Assembly (NCBI RefSeq): GCF_003443895.1
Contig: NZ_QQOA01000022.1
Location: 61,531-125,530, forward strand
DNA length: 64,000 nt
Origin: Paraburkholderia phosphatilytica
GTDB lineage: Bacteria; Pseudomonadota; Gammaproteobacteria; Burkholderiales; Burkholderiaceae
Reading direction: 5' to 3'
Of the stretch, positions 55,219 through 63,892 are shown piece after piece. Within the stretch, counting starts at the first letter, position 1; every line of letters begins with the position of its first letter. The notes below the pieces were generated by a model. It ran no database searches. It worked only from the letters and a program-made list of their open reading frames with translations, and was not told the origin of the DNA. The translations under genes were made by a program, and so were the position numbers.

Positions 55219-55875
55219 TCATCGCGCTTTGTGGCGGCCGAAGCGGCGTTCCAGCGAACGCGTCATGCTCATCAGCGGCAGGCTCATCGCCAGATAGCCG
55301 AGCGCGACGAGCGTGTACACCGTCATGTTCTGGAACGTCGACGCGGCGATCAGCTGCCCTTCACGCGTCATCTCGGCCACCGTGATCGTCGACGCGAGCG
55401 ACGAGTCCTTCAGCATCATCACGAGAGTGTTGCTGTACGGCGGCAGCGCGACCTTGATCGCCTGCGGCAGGATCACGCGCACCATCGTCTTCACGCGGCC
55501 CATGCCGATCGACTGCGCGGCCTCGAACTGGCCCGGATCGACCGCCTCGATGCCTGCGCGGATGATCTCCGCGATATAGGTGGAATAGCCGAAGCCGAGA
55601 CCGATGATGCTGGCCTGCAGCGCCGTCACCTGCACGTGGATGTCGGGCAGCACGAAGTAGATGTAGAACAGCAGCACGATCATCGGCAGGCCGCGCACCA
55701 CGTTGATCATCGCGCTGACCGCCCGCACCACGTGCGGATAGCGCGACATCTTCAGGAGCGCCCAGACGAGGCCGAGCGCCGTGCTCAGCAGCAGACAGCC
55801 CAGCGTGATGACGATGCTCATCATCGCGCCTTCCAGCAGGATCGGTACAAAATCGGCTATATCGTGCCAATGCAT
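55219..55875 (-). CDS. Amino-acid ABC permease (HisM/GlnP-like)
   Basis: A 218-residue permease with about five helices. The family signature region is GFGYSTYIAEIIRAGIEAVDPGQFEAAQSIGM and the EAA loop follows as RVILPQAIKVALPPYSN. Only one permease gene is present, so the channel is probably a homodimer, as in GlnP. Confidence 0.88.
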   Translation of the reverse strand: MHWHDIADFVPILLEGAMMSIVITLGCLLLSTALGLVWALLKMSRYPHVVRAVSAMINVVRGLPMIVLLFYIYFVLPDIHVQVTALQASIIGLGFGYSTYIAEIIRAGIEAVDPGQFEAAQSIGMGRVKTMVRVILPQAIKVALPPYSNTLVMMLKDSSLASTITVAEMTREGQLIAASTFQNMTVYTLVALGYLAMSLPLMSMTRSLERRFGRHKAR

Positions 55876-55967
55876 GTCATGCCTTTTGCAAACGCGCGTT
55901 GCGGTGTTTCATCCCGCCGCTGGGCTCACCACTGCGGCAGCGGCGGGTGTTGGTTCGGCTCGATGCT

Positions 55968-56780
55968 TCAGCCCGCCAGGTGCCACTTCTTCAGGATCGT
56001 GTTGAGCGAACCGTCGGCCTTCATTTTCGTGAGCGCGTCGTTGATCTTCGCGAGCAGCGCGCTGTTGCCCTTCTTCACCGCGATCGCGATGTCGAATTTC
56101 TCCATCGGCACATAGTCGTCGTCGACGCGCGTGCCGGCCATCGCGCCCGCCGCTTCCTGCGCCTTCAGGATCGGATAGTCGTTGAAGCCCGCGACGATGC
56201 GGCCGAGCGCGACGTCGCGCGTCATGTCGGCGGGGCTGTCGTACATCTTCACTTCCTTGAAGATGCCGAGCTTCACGAGCTGGTCGCCGTAGTCGGTGCC
56301 GGTCGGCGCGCCGACCGACATGCCCTTCATGTCCTGAACCGAGTGGTAGTTGGTCTTGTTCGACTCCTTCACGATGATGCCTTCGCCGAACGCGGTGACC
56401 GGCTGCGAGAAATCGACCACCTCGGCGCGCTTCGGCGTCGGCGTCATGCCCGCGACGATGATGTCGATCTTGCCCGACACCACCGACTGGATCAGCGCGG
56501 AGAACGGCACCGCGTCGTACGACACGTTGAAGCCTTCGCGCTTGCCGATTTCCTTCACGACGTCGGGCATCAGGCCTTCGATCTGCTGCGTCTTCACGTT
56601 CATGAACGTGGTCGGCGCGCTCGAAGGCGGCGAGCCGGCGGTGAGCGTCGGCTGCTCGGCGGCGTGGGTCGAGTGAACAGCACCGCACATCATCGCGAGC
56701 GCGATGCCCGCGCCCATCGCAAAACGTTGAACGGCGTGCAGACGGACGGCGGAAGCGGGTTCAAAGCTGAAACGCGACAT
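55968..56780 (-). CDS. Polar amino-acid ABC substrate-binding protein
   Basis: A 270-residue family 3 periplasmic binding protein. The signal peptide ends VHSTHAAEQ, with GAGG-type ribosome site before the ATG at 56780. Landmarks are GLMPDVVKEIGKREG, DIIVAGMTPTPKRAEVVDFSQP and VGAPTGTDYGDQLVK. It leads the importer operon together with the oxidase genes; the ligand is not determined by sequence. Confidence 0.87.
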   Translation of the reverse strand: MSRFSFEPASAVRLHAVQRFAMGAGIALAMMCGAVHSTHAAEQPTLTAGSPPSSAPTTFMNVKTQQIEGLMPDVVKEIGKREGFNVSYDAVPFSALIQSVVSGKIDIIVAGMTPTPKRAEVVDFSQPVTAFGEGIIVKESNKTNYHSVQDMKGMSVGAPTGTDYGDQLVKLGIFKEVKMYDSPADMTRDVALGRIVAGFNDYPILKAQEAAGAMAGTRVDDDYVPMEKFDIAIAVKKGNSALLAKINDALTKMKADGSLNTILKKWHLAG

Positions 56781-56856
56781 GGGGATTTCCTCAGGGAAAG
56801 TGAACTTCAATTTATTGACGGCCGCATCGTTCACCGGTGCAGCTCGTGACATCCGT

Positions 56857-58134
56857 TCAATGCAGCACGTCCTGCAACCGGTAATACGCGCCGACGAGCG
56901 GCAGAAACCATGCGCGTCCGAAATGTCCGGGTATTGCCGGCCATTCGAGCGTCCGCCACGGGTTGCGCGCGGCGGCGCCAAACATCACGTCGGCCATCAC
57001 GCGGCCCATATGCACCGACATCTGCACACCGTGGCCGCTGTAGCCCATCGAATAGAACAGACCTTCGTGCTGCCCCGCGCGCGGCAGACGGTCCGCGGTC
57101 ATGTCGACGAGGCCGCCCCAGCAGTAGTCGATGCGAACGTCGGCGAGCTGCGGAAAGTACGCTGCGAGACCGTCGCGCAGGATGCGGCCGCTCTTCTCGT
57201 CCGAACGCGGATTCGACATCGCGAAACGCGCGCGGCCGCCGAACAGCAGACGCTCGTCCGGCGTCGCACGGAAGTAGTTGCCGATGTGGCGCGTGGTCAC
57301 ATACGAGCGGCGCGTGGGCAGCAGCGCATCGAGGCGTTCCTTGCCGAGCGGCTCGGTCGCGACGATGAAGCTGCCGACCGGCGCGATGCGGCGGCGAAAC
57401 CATTGCAGCGGCCCCACCTGCGACGTGCCGGTGGCAATCAGCACGCGATCGGCACGCAGCGTGCCGCGCGCGGTCTGCACTTCGAACGCATTGCCGCCAA
57501 GCGGCTTCAGGCCCGTGACCGGCGTGTCCTCGTAAATGCGCGCGCCGCGACGCGCGGCCGCCTCGCCAAGACCCACGCCGAACTTGCCCATATGCATCTG
57601 CATGCCATTGCGCTGCACGAGGCCGCCGAAAAAACCGTCGGATGCGATCTCTTCACGAATGCGTTCGCGCGGCACAAGTTCGACGTCCGGATCGACTTCG
57701 CGCTTCAGCACTTCGTACGACTTCGCGAGCGAATCGAAATGCTGGGGCTTGGCGGCAAGCTTGATCTTGCCGCTGTGCCGAAGGTCGCAATCGATCTGCT
57801 CTTCCTGGATGATCGACTTGACCGTCTCCACCGCACCGGCATAGGCGCGGTAAAACTCCGACGCACGTTCGCTGCCGAGGCGCGCTGCAAGCGACGCGTA
57901 ATCCTGCGCAACGCCGGTATTGCAATGTCCGCCATTGCGACCCGATGCCTGCGCGGCGAGCCGGCCCGCTTCGAGCACCGTCACCGACTTGCCGCGCTTC
58001 GCGAGTTCGAGCGCGGCCGAAAGCCCAGTGAAGCCGCCGCCCACTACCGCCACGTCCACGCGCCCTGCGAGCGGCTCATGTGCTGGCTTCGAAAAACGTG
58101 GCGCGGTGTCGAGCCAGTAGGAATCGAGCTTCAT
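56857..58134 (-). CDS. DAO-family FAD-dependent oxidase (PuuB-like), second copy
   Basis: A 425-residue flavoenzyme with FAD site VDVAVVGGGFTGLSAALELAKRG and VTVLEAGRLAAQASGRNGGHCN, and a late block GLFYSMGYSGHGVQMSVHMG. It resembles gamma-glutamylputrescine oxidase. It shares its general layout and C-terminal pattern (AWF/AAWYQL-like ending) with the oxidase at 30.6-32 kb but is not a recent duplicate. It lies downstream of a HAD gene and an aldehyde dehydrogenase, fitting an amine-to-aldehyde-to-acid route. Confidence 0.83.
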   Translation of the reverse strand: MKLDSYWLDTAPRFSKPAHEPLAGRVDVAVVGGGFTGLSAALELAKRGKSVTVLEAGRLAAQASGRNGGHCNTGVAQDYASLAARLGSERASEFYRAYAGAVETVKSIIQEEQIDCDLRHSGKIKLAAKPQHFDSLAKSYEVLKREVDPDVELVPRERIREEIASDGFFGGLVQRNGMQMHMGKFGVGLGEAAARRGARIYEDTPVTGLKPLGGNAFEVQTARGTLRADRVLIATGTSQVGPLQWFRRRIAPVGSFIVATEPLGKERLDALLPTRRSYVTTRHIGNYFRATPDERLLFGGRARFAMSNPRSDEKSGRILRDGLAAYFPQLADVRIDYCWGGLVDMTADRLPRAGQHEGLFYSMGYSGHGVQMSVHMGRVMADVMFGAAARNPWRTLEWPAIPGHFGRAWFLPLVGAYYRLQDVLH

Positions 58135-58189
58135 GCGGGTGCGTTTCCTGTGGAATGGTGGCGGCTTACGAAGCGAGTCTGCCGAGCAA

Positions 58190-58858
58190 TCACAGGCCGA
58201 GCAGCGACGCGAGTTCCGGAATGCCCTTCACTTCGGTCACGCCATAGTACGGATTGAGCGGCTCGTGATTGCGGTTCACGAACGCCTTGTGCTTGATGCC
58301 CATGTCGTATGCGGTCATCAGGTCGTAGCGGAAGCTCGACGACACGTGCAGCACGTCTTCGGGATTGCAGTCGAGCTGCGAGAACATGTATTCGAACGCT
58401 TTCTGCAGCGGCTTGTACGCCTGCGCCTGCTGCGCGGTATAGACCTTGTGGAACGGTGCGCCGAGCTTGTCGACGTTGCTCTGGATCTGGTCGTTCGATG
58501 CGTTCGACAGGATCACGAGCTTGTACTTCTTCGCGAGACGCGCGAGACCTTCCGGCACGTCCGCATGCGGACCCCAGCTCGGCACCGCTTCGTAGATCTT
58601 CTCGGCGATCGCCAGATCGAACGGCACGCCGGTGCGCTCGCAGGTGCGCCGCACCGAATTCACGACCACGTCGCGATACGGCTTCCATGCACCCAGCACT
58701 TCATCGAGCCGGTAGCCGCGGAAGAACTCGACGAATTCGTCCATCTTCGCCTTGTCCAGCGTCTCGCCGTACAGCTGGCGCGCGGTCTGGCTCATCTGGA
58801 AGTTGGTCAGCGTGCCATAGCAGTCGAATGTGATGTACTTCGGCTCGAAATCGATCAT
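58190..58858 (-). CDS. HAD-superfamily hydrolase, type II haloacid dehalogenase-like, second copy
   Basis: A 222-residue hydrolase from the ATG at 58858, which has AGGATG upstream; the ATG at 58867 lacks room for a ribosome site. Motifs of L-2-haloacid dehalogenases are well kept: nucleophile Asp in ITFDCYGTL, LSNASN, catalytic Lys and Tyr in YKPLQKAFEYM, and SSSFRYDLMTA with the acidic pair. It is a better dehalogenase candidate than the copy at 32 kb. It is encoded between the oxidase and the aldehyde dehydrogenase. Confidence 0.8.
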   Translation of the reverse strand: MIDFEPKYITFDCYGTLTNFQMSQTARQLYGETLDKAKMDEFVEFFRGYRLDEVLGAWKPYRDVVVNSVRRTCERTGVPFDLAIAEKIYEAVPSWGPHADVPEGLARLAKKYKLVILSNASNDQIQSNVDKLGAPFHKVYTAQQAQAYKPLQKAFEYMFSQLDCNPEDVLHVSSSFRYDLMTAYDMGIKHKAFVNRNHEPLNPYYGVTEVKGIPELASLLGL

Positions 58859-58987
58859 GGTGAACATCCTGTCGTCGTGGCGAACCCTGGGGCGGGTTCG
58901 GGTTCAGTTTCGGATTCAGTCTCGCGGGTGACGCTGTGTGCTGCCTTGCATTTCGTTGCCATTCGTTGCGATCCGTTGCCGAGGCGG

Positions 58988-60487
58988 CTAGGGCTCCATC
59001 GGCTCGAAGTCGATCAGCACGCTCTTGTGACGCATGCTCGCTTCGAGTGCCTGGCGGCCGAGATCCTTGCCGATGCCGGACTGCTTGAAGCCGCCCGTCG
59101 GAATGATCATGTCGCCGCTGCGGCCATAGCGGTTGATCCAGATCGTGCCCGCCGCGATACGGCGCATCGCGCGCAGCGCCTGGCCGATGTCGCTCGTATG
59201 GACGCCGGCGCACAGGCCGTAGGTCGGATGTCCGGCCAGCGCGATGCCCTCTTCCTCGTCCTCGAACGTCTGCACCGTCAGCACCGGGCCGAACAGTTCC
59301 TCGCGCACGGCGGGCGTGGTCTCGGTCACGTTGGCGAGCAGCGTCGGCCGGTGGAAAAAGCCGTCTTCTGTGTTCTCGAAGAAACCGCCGCCGAAGATCA
59401 CTTCCGCGCCGCTCGCACGGCTGTCGTCGATCAGCGATTCGATCCGCTGCGCCTGGGTCCGGCTGATGATCGGCGAGTAGCGGGTCGTGCTGTGCCACAA
59501 CGGCCCCGGCGCGATCGGCGCCAGCTGGCGCTGCACCGCTTCGAGCAATGGGTCGGCAATACGCTTGTGCACGATCAGCCGCGTGCCGGCCACGCAGGCC
59601 TGGCCGCCGTTGCTGATGAAGCCGCGCGCGACGCAGCGCGCGGTGTGTTCGAGATTCGTCACGTGTTCGAAAACCAGCTGCGGACTCTTGCCGCCGAGCT
59701 CCAGCGTCACCGGCTTGGTCCCGTACAGCGCGGCGTCGCTCATGATGGCGGCGCCGGTGCGTGTCGAACCCGTGAAGCTGATCTTCGAAATATCGGGGTG
59801 GCGAGTGATGGCCGCGCCCGTCGTCGCGCCGCGGCCGTTCACTACATTGAAGATGCCGGGCGGCATGCCGGCTTCGACCGCGAGTTCCGCGAGACGCAGC
59901 GTCGAGAACGGCGTCATCTCCGAAGGCTTCAGCACAACAGCGTTGCCGGCCGCGAGCGCGGGCCCGCATTTCCATGAACACATCGACAGCGGGAAATTCC
60001 ACGGCGTGACCGCGCCGATCACGCCATACGGCTCCGACGTCACGAACCCAAGACTGTCGCGGCGCGTGGCCGCGAGATCGCCACCGAGCTTGTCGGCGAG
60101 TTCCGCGAAGAAGCGGATCGCCTCCGCGGTGAACGGCACGTCGGACGCATACGCTTCGGCCACCGGGCGCGTCGAACTCACGGTTTCGAGCTGCGCGAGG
60201 CTGACCGCGTGCTGGTCGATCAGTTCGGCCCAGCGCGTCAACACCTTCGCGCGCTCGCGCGGCGAGCGCGTGCCCCAGCCGCTCGTCTTCCACGCGTGCA
60301 GCGCGTTGCTCACTGCGTAGTCGACGGTGCTCGCCGTGGCATCCGGAACGTAGCCGAGCAGACGACCATCGGACGGACGATAGACCGCTATCTGCGCTTC
60401 ATCGGTCGAGTGGTACGTACCGCCGATGAAATGCCCTTGCGGCAACGGGACGGCGGACGGATCGAAATCGAGTGACGGTGTGGACAT
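58988..60487 (-). CDS. NAD(P)-dependent aldehyde dehydrogenase (PuuC/GabD-like)
   Basis: A 499-residue enzyme with all catalytic residues: N164 (TPWNFP), K187 (VLKPSE), E263 (LELGGKSP) and C298 (GGQACVAG). It oxidises an aldehyde, likely produced by the oxidases or aminotransferase encoded nearby. A palindromic operator cluster lies about 130 bases upstream and matches one before the XRE-cupin regulator gene. Confidence 0.88.
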   Translation of the reverse strand: MSTPSLDFDPSAVPLPQGHFIGGTYHSTDEAQIAVYRPSDGRLLGYVPDATASTVDYAVSNALHAWKTSGWGTRSPRERAKVLTRWAELIDQHAVSLAQLETVSSTRPVAEAYASDVPFTAEAIRFFAELADKLGGDLAATRRDSLGFVTSEPYGVIGAVTPWNFPLSMCSWKCGPALAAGNAVVLKPSEMTPFSTLRLAELAVEAGMPPGIFNVVNGRGATTGAAITRHPDISKISFTGSTRTGAAIMSDAALYGTKPVTLELGGKSPQLVFEHVTNLEHTARCVARGFISNGGQACVAGTRLIVHKRIADPLLEAVQRQLAPIAPGPLWHSTTRYSPIISRTQAQRIESLIDDSRASGAEVIFGGGFFENTEDGFFHRPTLLANVTETTPAVREELFGPVLTVQTFEDEEEGIALAGHPTYGLCAGVHTSDIGQALRAMRRIAAGTIWINRYGRSGDMIIPTGGFKQSGIGKDLGRQALEASMRHKSVLIDFEPMEP

Positions 60488-60615
60488 GCTCGGCCTGATC
60501 GGTAACCTGGAAACATGCAGTGAAGCGTCGACACCACAGGGTTCATTCGACGCGTCACGCCAGCTGCAAGAGCCTGTTCATCGCGCAACACCACAATGAA
60601 CAAACATCGGATGAA

Positions 60616-60631
60616 GTTCATTATAGTGAAC
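60616..60631. promoter_or_regulatory. Operator upstream of the aldehyde dehydrogenase operon
   Basis: GTTCATTATAGTGAAC is a near-perfect palindrome (GTTCA-N-TATA-N-TGAAC). It matches 13 of 16 bases of a site upstream of the XRE-cupin gene. It is the likely target of that regulator. Confidence 0.6.
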
Positions 60632-60880
60632 AAGGAATGAATTCCTAGTGATCAAAAATAAATCTTCAAAAAAGTTCGTGGTGCGATGCGGGACGATGTC
60701 TTGCGCTGTGAATGCATGGCGGTCACATGCAACGCTTCGTGCGTTGTCACCACGCGGCCGGAGCGCTGAACGACGGGTCGCGCTGCATTGCAGCGGAGTG
60801 AAGCCGGAGAGTGTTGTTGATCGATCAGTACGCGGCTGAACGAAGTGGACGAACTGCCGGGAAGAAGGCGCTGAAATGAA

Positions 60881-60911
60881 CAGTGCCGGCACAGAATGAA
60901 CGCCGGCACTG
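60881..60911 (-). terminator. Terminator hairpin after the XRE-cupin gene
   Basis: A perfect 10-bp stem CAGTGCCGGC/GCCGGCACTG with an 11-base loop lies 27 bases after the regulator stop. On the minus strand it is followed by a T-rich stretch. Confidence 0.55.
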
Positions 60912-60937
60912 AAGTGAAGCAGATGAAAAATGAAGCT

Positions 60938-61552
60938 TCAGAGGTGGATGACCGGCGGCTGGGTATTCATGATCCACAGCAGCCGCGCCGTCTTGCTGCT
61001 TTCGTTGCGCACGCTGTGCGGTATCGTGCTCTTGAACTGGAAGCTGTCGCCGGCCCGCAGTTCGGCGCGGCGATCCCCGACGTTCAGCACGACCGTGCCT
61101 TCCAGCACCAGCCCCGCCTTCTCGCCGACGCCGACCAGCACCTCTTCGGAGCCCGCGCCGGCGGGCAGCATGATGATCATCATCTGCAGATCGTGGTCGC
61201 CATGCGGAGACAGCAATTCCTTCTCCATACCGTTCCTGCCGACCTCGAACAGCGGCCGCTCGGCCGCCTTGCGCACGAAGTCGCCGGTGACCGGATCCGA
61301 TACCGCGTCGTCCGCTTCCAGCAGCGCGCTCAACGGCACCGACAGCGCCTGACGCAGGCGCTCGAGAATGCGCACGGACGGATTCGCCTTGTTGCGCTCG
61401 ACCTGGCTGACGGTGCCCACCGACACGCCGGCGCGCATCGCGAGTTCGTTCACCGACAGTCCCTGGGCGATGCGCAGCGCCTTCAGGCGGGCGCCGACGT
61501 CGGCGTGGCTCAGGTCGGCCGCGCCCTTCTTGCTGAGCTGTGTTCGCTGCAT
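60938..61552 (-). CDS. XRE-family regulator with cupin domain (PuuR-like)
   Basis: A 204-residue regulator. A Cro/CI-type helix-turn-helix covers about 15-75 (RIAQGLSVNELAMRAGVSVGTVSQVERNKANPSVRILERL). A C-terminal cupin ligand domain covers about 120-195 (GVGEKAGLVLEGTVVLNVGDRRAELRAGDSFQFKSTIPH). This is the PuuR/SutR architecture. The ATG at 61552 has AGGAA upstream; an upstream in-frame start at 61597 is not supported. It probably represses the aldehyde dehydrogenase operon and itself through matching palindromes. Confidence 0.85.
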   Translation of the reverse strand: MQRTQLSKKGAADLSHADVGARLKALRIAQGLSVNELAMRAGVSVGTVSQVERNKANPSVRILERLRQALSVPLSALLEADDAVSDPVTGDFVRKAAERPLFEVGRNGMEKELLSPHGDHDLQMMIIMLPAGAGSEEVLVGVGEKAGLVLEGTVVLNVGDRRAELRAGDSFQFKSTIPHSVRNESSKTARLLWIMNTQPPVIHL

Positions 61553-61989
61553 GTGATTCCTGTTCGAAACGGTGCGCTGGACCCGGGAGTCGACCACGCC
61601 GGTGCTCTTCCGCGAGCGTCGCGTTCAGCGCCCCGGCGGCACGCAGCCGCCTGAAAGCACGATGAACGCCCAATCAGTATTGATCATTATATTGAATGAT
61701 GCCATATTCGGCTGAACGCCAAAAATGCAGGCTTTCCTCTAGTGAACGGGTTGACTGCGGCCCCGTGGTCCGCTGCAACGCGGCGGTGCTTTGCTGTGTC
61801 GCTGAGGTGATTCTCCGTTCAATCGAGGCGGCCGCACCATTCGGCCGGGTGGACTAGGAGGCACGCACCGTAGCGATGCAACCACGCCCAGAAACGACTC
61901 ATCGAGCCCAGGACAAAAGGATCGTCCTATTAACCGCGCGGCGAGAATGCGACAGTCGCGTTTGATCATGCCGTCACCAGGAGTTCGCA
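61553..61989. other. Divergent region between XRE-cupin and acetyltransferase genes
   Basis: About 440 bases without a supported gene. It carries the regulator's palindromic site at 61682-61697. The rest, up to the plus-strand GTG at 61990, shows no clear element. Confidence 0.45.
61682..61697. promoter_or_regulatory. Operator upstream of the XRE-cupin gene
   Basis: GATCATTATATTGAAT matches the site before the aldehyde dehydrogenase gene at 13 of 16 positions, sharing the core TCATTATA. A larger inverted repeat ATCATT/AATGAT overlaps it. Its place between divergent genes suggests autoregulation and possible control of the acetyltransferase operon. Confidence 0.55.
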
Positions 61990-62874
61990 GTGTCCGAATC
62001 ACCCGCAAAGCAGGCCCCGACCTACCGACGCTTCACGTCCGACGACGTCGCCGCCGCACACGCGCTGTCGCTTGCCGTGCGCTGGCCGCATCGGGCGGAA
62101 GACTGGCGCTTCATGTTCGATGCCGGAACCGGCTTCGTCGCCGAGGATGACGGCGCCGTGATCGGCACCGCGCTGTGCTGGAAATTCGGCAGCGACCGCG
62201 GCACGCTCGGCCTCGTGATCGTGTCGCCGGACGAACAGGGGCGCGGCATCGGCCGCAGGCTGATGGAACTGGTGCTCGAGGAACTGGGCAACCGCGTGAC
62301 CTTCCTGCATGCGACGCCTGCCGGCAAGCCGCTTTACGAAAAGCTTGCCTTCAACGTCTGCGGTACGCTCGACCAGCATCAAGGCACGGTCGGCAACGTG
62401 GCGCCTGTCGCGCCGCCCAACGGCGAGCACCTGCGCGCACTGAAGGCCGAAGACGCGCCGAAGGTCATCGAACTCGCATCGCGCGCCAGCGGATTCGACC
62501 GCAGTGCGACCGTGCCGGCGTTGCTCGGCTTCGCAGAGGGCGTCGTGCTCGAACGCGACGGCGAACTGCTCGGCTTTTCGCTGTTCCGCCGCTTTGGCCG
62601 CGGCTATGTGATCGGCCCGGTGGTGGCGACGGATTCGCCCGACGCAGTGCGCGCGAAGTCGCTGATCGCGCACTGGCTCGCAAAGCATGCGGGCGAATTC
62701 GTGCGCATCGACGTGCCCGGCGGCACCGGCATCAACGACTGGCTGATCGCGCTCGGCATGGCGCGCGTCGACTCGGTCGTGAAGATGGTGCGCAACGCGC
62801 CGGCCGAACAGCACAGCGGCGAACCGGACGCGACGTACCGCGCGTTCGGCATCATCAACCAGGCAATGGCATAA
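61990..62874 (+). CDS. GNAT-family N-acetyltransferase (two-domain), paralogue 2
   Basis: A 294-residue protein with a GTG start preceded by AGGAG. The first domain has the acetyl-CoA loop EQGRGIGRRLMELV; the second domain is degenerate. It is a paralogue of the gene at 48.4 kb with the same domain order and near-identical blocks such as GELLGFSLFRRFGRG and IGPVVA. It is followed within ten bases by a hydroxyacid reductase gene, so the two are co-transcribed. Confidence 0.82.
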   Translation: MSESPAKQAPTYRRFTSDDVAAAHALSLAVRWPHRAEDWRFMFDAGTGFVAEDDGAVIGTALCWKFGSDRGTLGLVIVSPDEQGRGIGRRLMELVLEELGNRVTFLHATPAGKPLYEKLAFNVCGTLDQHQGTVGNVAPVAPPNGEHLRALKAEDAPKVIELASRASGFDRSATVPALLGFAEGVVLERDGELLGFSLFRRFGRGYVIGPVVATDSPDAVRAKSLIAHWLAKHAGEFVRIDVPGGTGINDWLIALGMARVDSVVKMVRNAPAEQHSGEPDATYRAFGIINQAMA

Positions 62875-62882
62875 CGACGGGC

Positions 62883-63812
62883 ATGACGATGAGCGTCCTC
62901 TACAAGGCCGACCCGGTGCGCGGCGCGGTCTGGGCCGAGCGTTTCGCGCAGCTCGCGCCGGACACGCCGTTGCGCGTGTGGCCCGACATCGGCGACCCGT
63001 CCGCGATCCGCTATCTGGTGGCCTGGCAACCGGAGGACCTCGCGCTTACGCTGCCGAATCTCGAGGTCGTGTTCTCGGTCGGCGCGGGCGTCGATCAGCT
63101 CGACCTCGCCCGCATCCCAGCGCATCTGCCGGTGGTGCGGATGATCGAGCCGGGCATCGTCGACGGCATGGTCGAGTACGTGACCGAAGCGGTGCTCGCG
63201 ATCCATCGCGATCTGTTCGACTATGCGCTGCAGCAGCAGGCGCGCGTATGGAAAGCGATGCAGCTGCGGCCCGCCGCATCGTGCCGGGTCGGCGTGCTGG
63301 GGCTCGGCATGCTCGGCACCGCGGTGCTTGAACGCCTGCGGCTGTTCGGCTTTGCGTGCGCGGGCTGGAGCCGTTCGCCGCGCGAAATCGAAGGCGTCGA
63401 ATGCTTCGCGGGCGATGCCGCGTTCGATGCGTTTCTCGCGCGCACTGACGTGCTCGTCTGCCTGCTGCCGCTCACCGACGCGACGCGCGGACTGCTCGAC
63501 CGGCGCGTTTTCGCTATGCTGCCGAAAGGCGCATCGGTCGTGCACGTGGGCCGCGGACCGCAGCTCGTTGCGGCCGATCTGCTCGATGCGATGGATCGCG
63601 GCCAGATCCACAGCGCCGTGATCGACGTGACCGACCCGGAGCCGTTGCCCGTCGACCATCCGCTATGGACCCAGCCGCGCGTGCGTATCACGCCGCATAT
63701 CGCGAGCGCGACGCGTGCCGATACCGCCGTCGACGCGGTGCTGGAAAACCTGCGCCGCCATCGCGCCGGCGAGCGGATGATCGGCGAGATCGACCGCACT
63801 CGTGGATACTGA
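62883..63812 (+). CDS. Glyoxylate/hydroxypyruvate reductase (D-2-hydroxyacid dehydrogenase, GhrA-like)
   Basis: A 309-residue NAD(P)H-dependent reductase. The Rossmann motif is VGVLGLGMLGTAVLERL, and the catalytic residues appear as VHVGRGPQLV (Arg), DVTDPEPLPVDHPLW (Glu) and TPHIAS (His). The length and N-terminus fit GhrA. An ATG two codons later (62889) is an alternative start. Together with the dehydrogenase gene after it, it suggests handling of glyoxylate, hydroxypyruvate or tartrate-like acids. Confidence 0.86.
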   Translation: MTMSVLYKADPVRGAVWAERFAQLAPDTPLRVWPDIGDPSAIRYLVAWQPEDLALTLPNLEVVFSVGAGVDQLDLARIPAHLPVVRMIEPGIVDGMVEYVTEAVLAIHRDLFDYALQQQARVWKAMQLRPAASCRVGVLGLGMLGTAVLERLRLFGFACAGWSRSPREIEGVECFAGDAAFDAFLARTDVLVCLLPLTDATRGLLDRRVFAMLPKGASVVHVGRGPQLVAADLLDAMDRGQIHSAVIDVTDPEPLPVDHPLWTQPRVRITPHIASATRADTAVDAVLENLRRHRAGERMIGEIDRTRGY

Positions 63813-63892
63813 ATCAGGCAGCGTTTAAACATCCCGTTGTTCCTCGTGCGCAAAGCGTGACCGCTACGCGCAAGCCTCGCAAGGAGACACGT

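Larger units (their letters stand above)
60488..60937. other. Aldehyde dehydrogenase promoter region, no gene
   Basis: About 450 bases without a supported gene. It holds several GTTCA/TGAAC half-sites (for example 60576-60580, 60597-60601) around a 16-bp palindrome, and a terminator hairpin near 60900. Small open frames on both strands show no ribosome site or protein-like pattern. Confidence 0.5.

Noticed and set aside
60578..60909. Minus-strand frames of 85-104 codons between the aldehyde dehydrogenase and regulator genes
   Set aside because: They cross the operator and terminator hairpin, lack ribosome sites, and look like chance frames.
61739..62008. An 89-codon minus-strand frame upstream of the second acetyltransferase
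   Set aside because: No ribosome site, Pro/Arg-rich chance composition, and overlap with the start of a well-supported gene.
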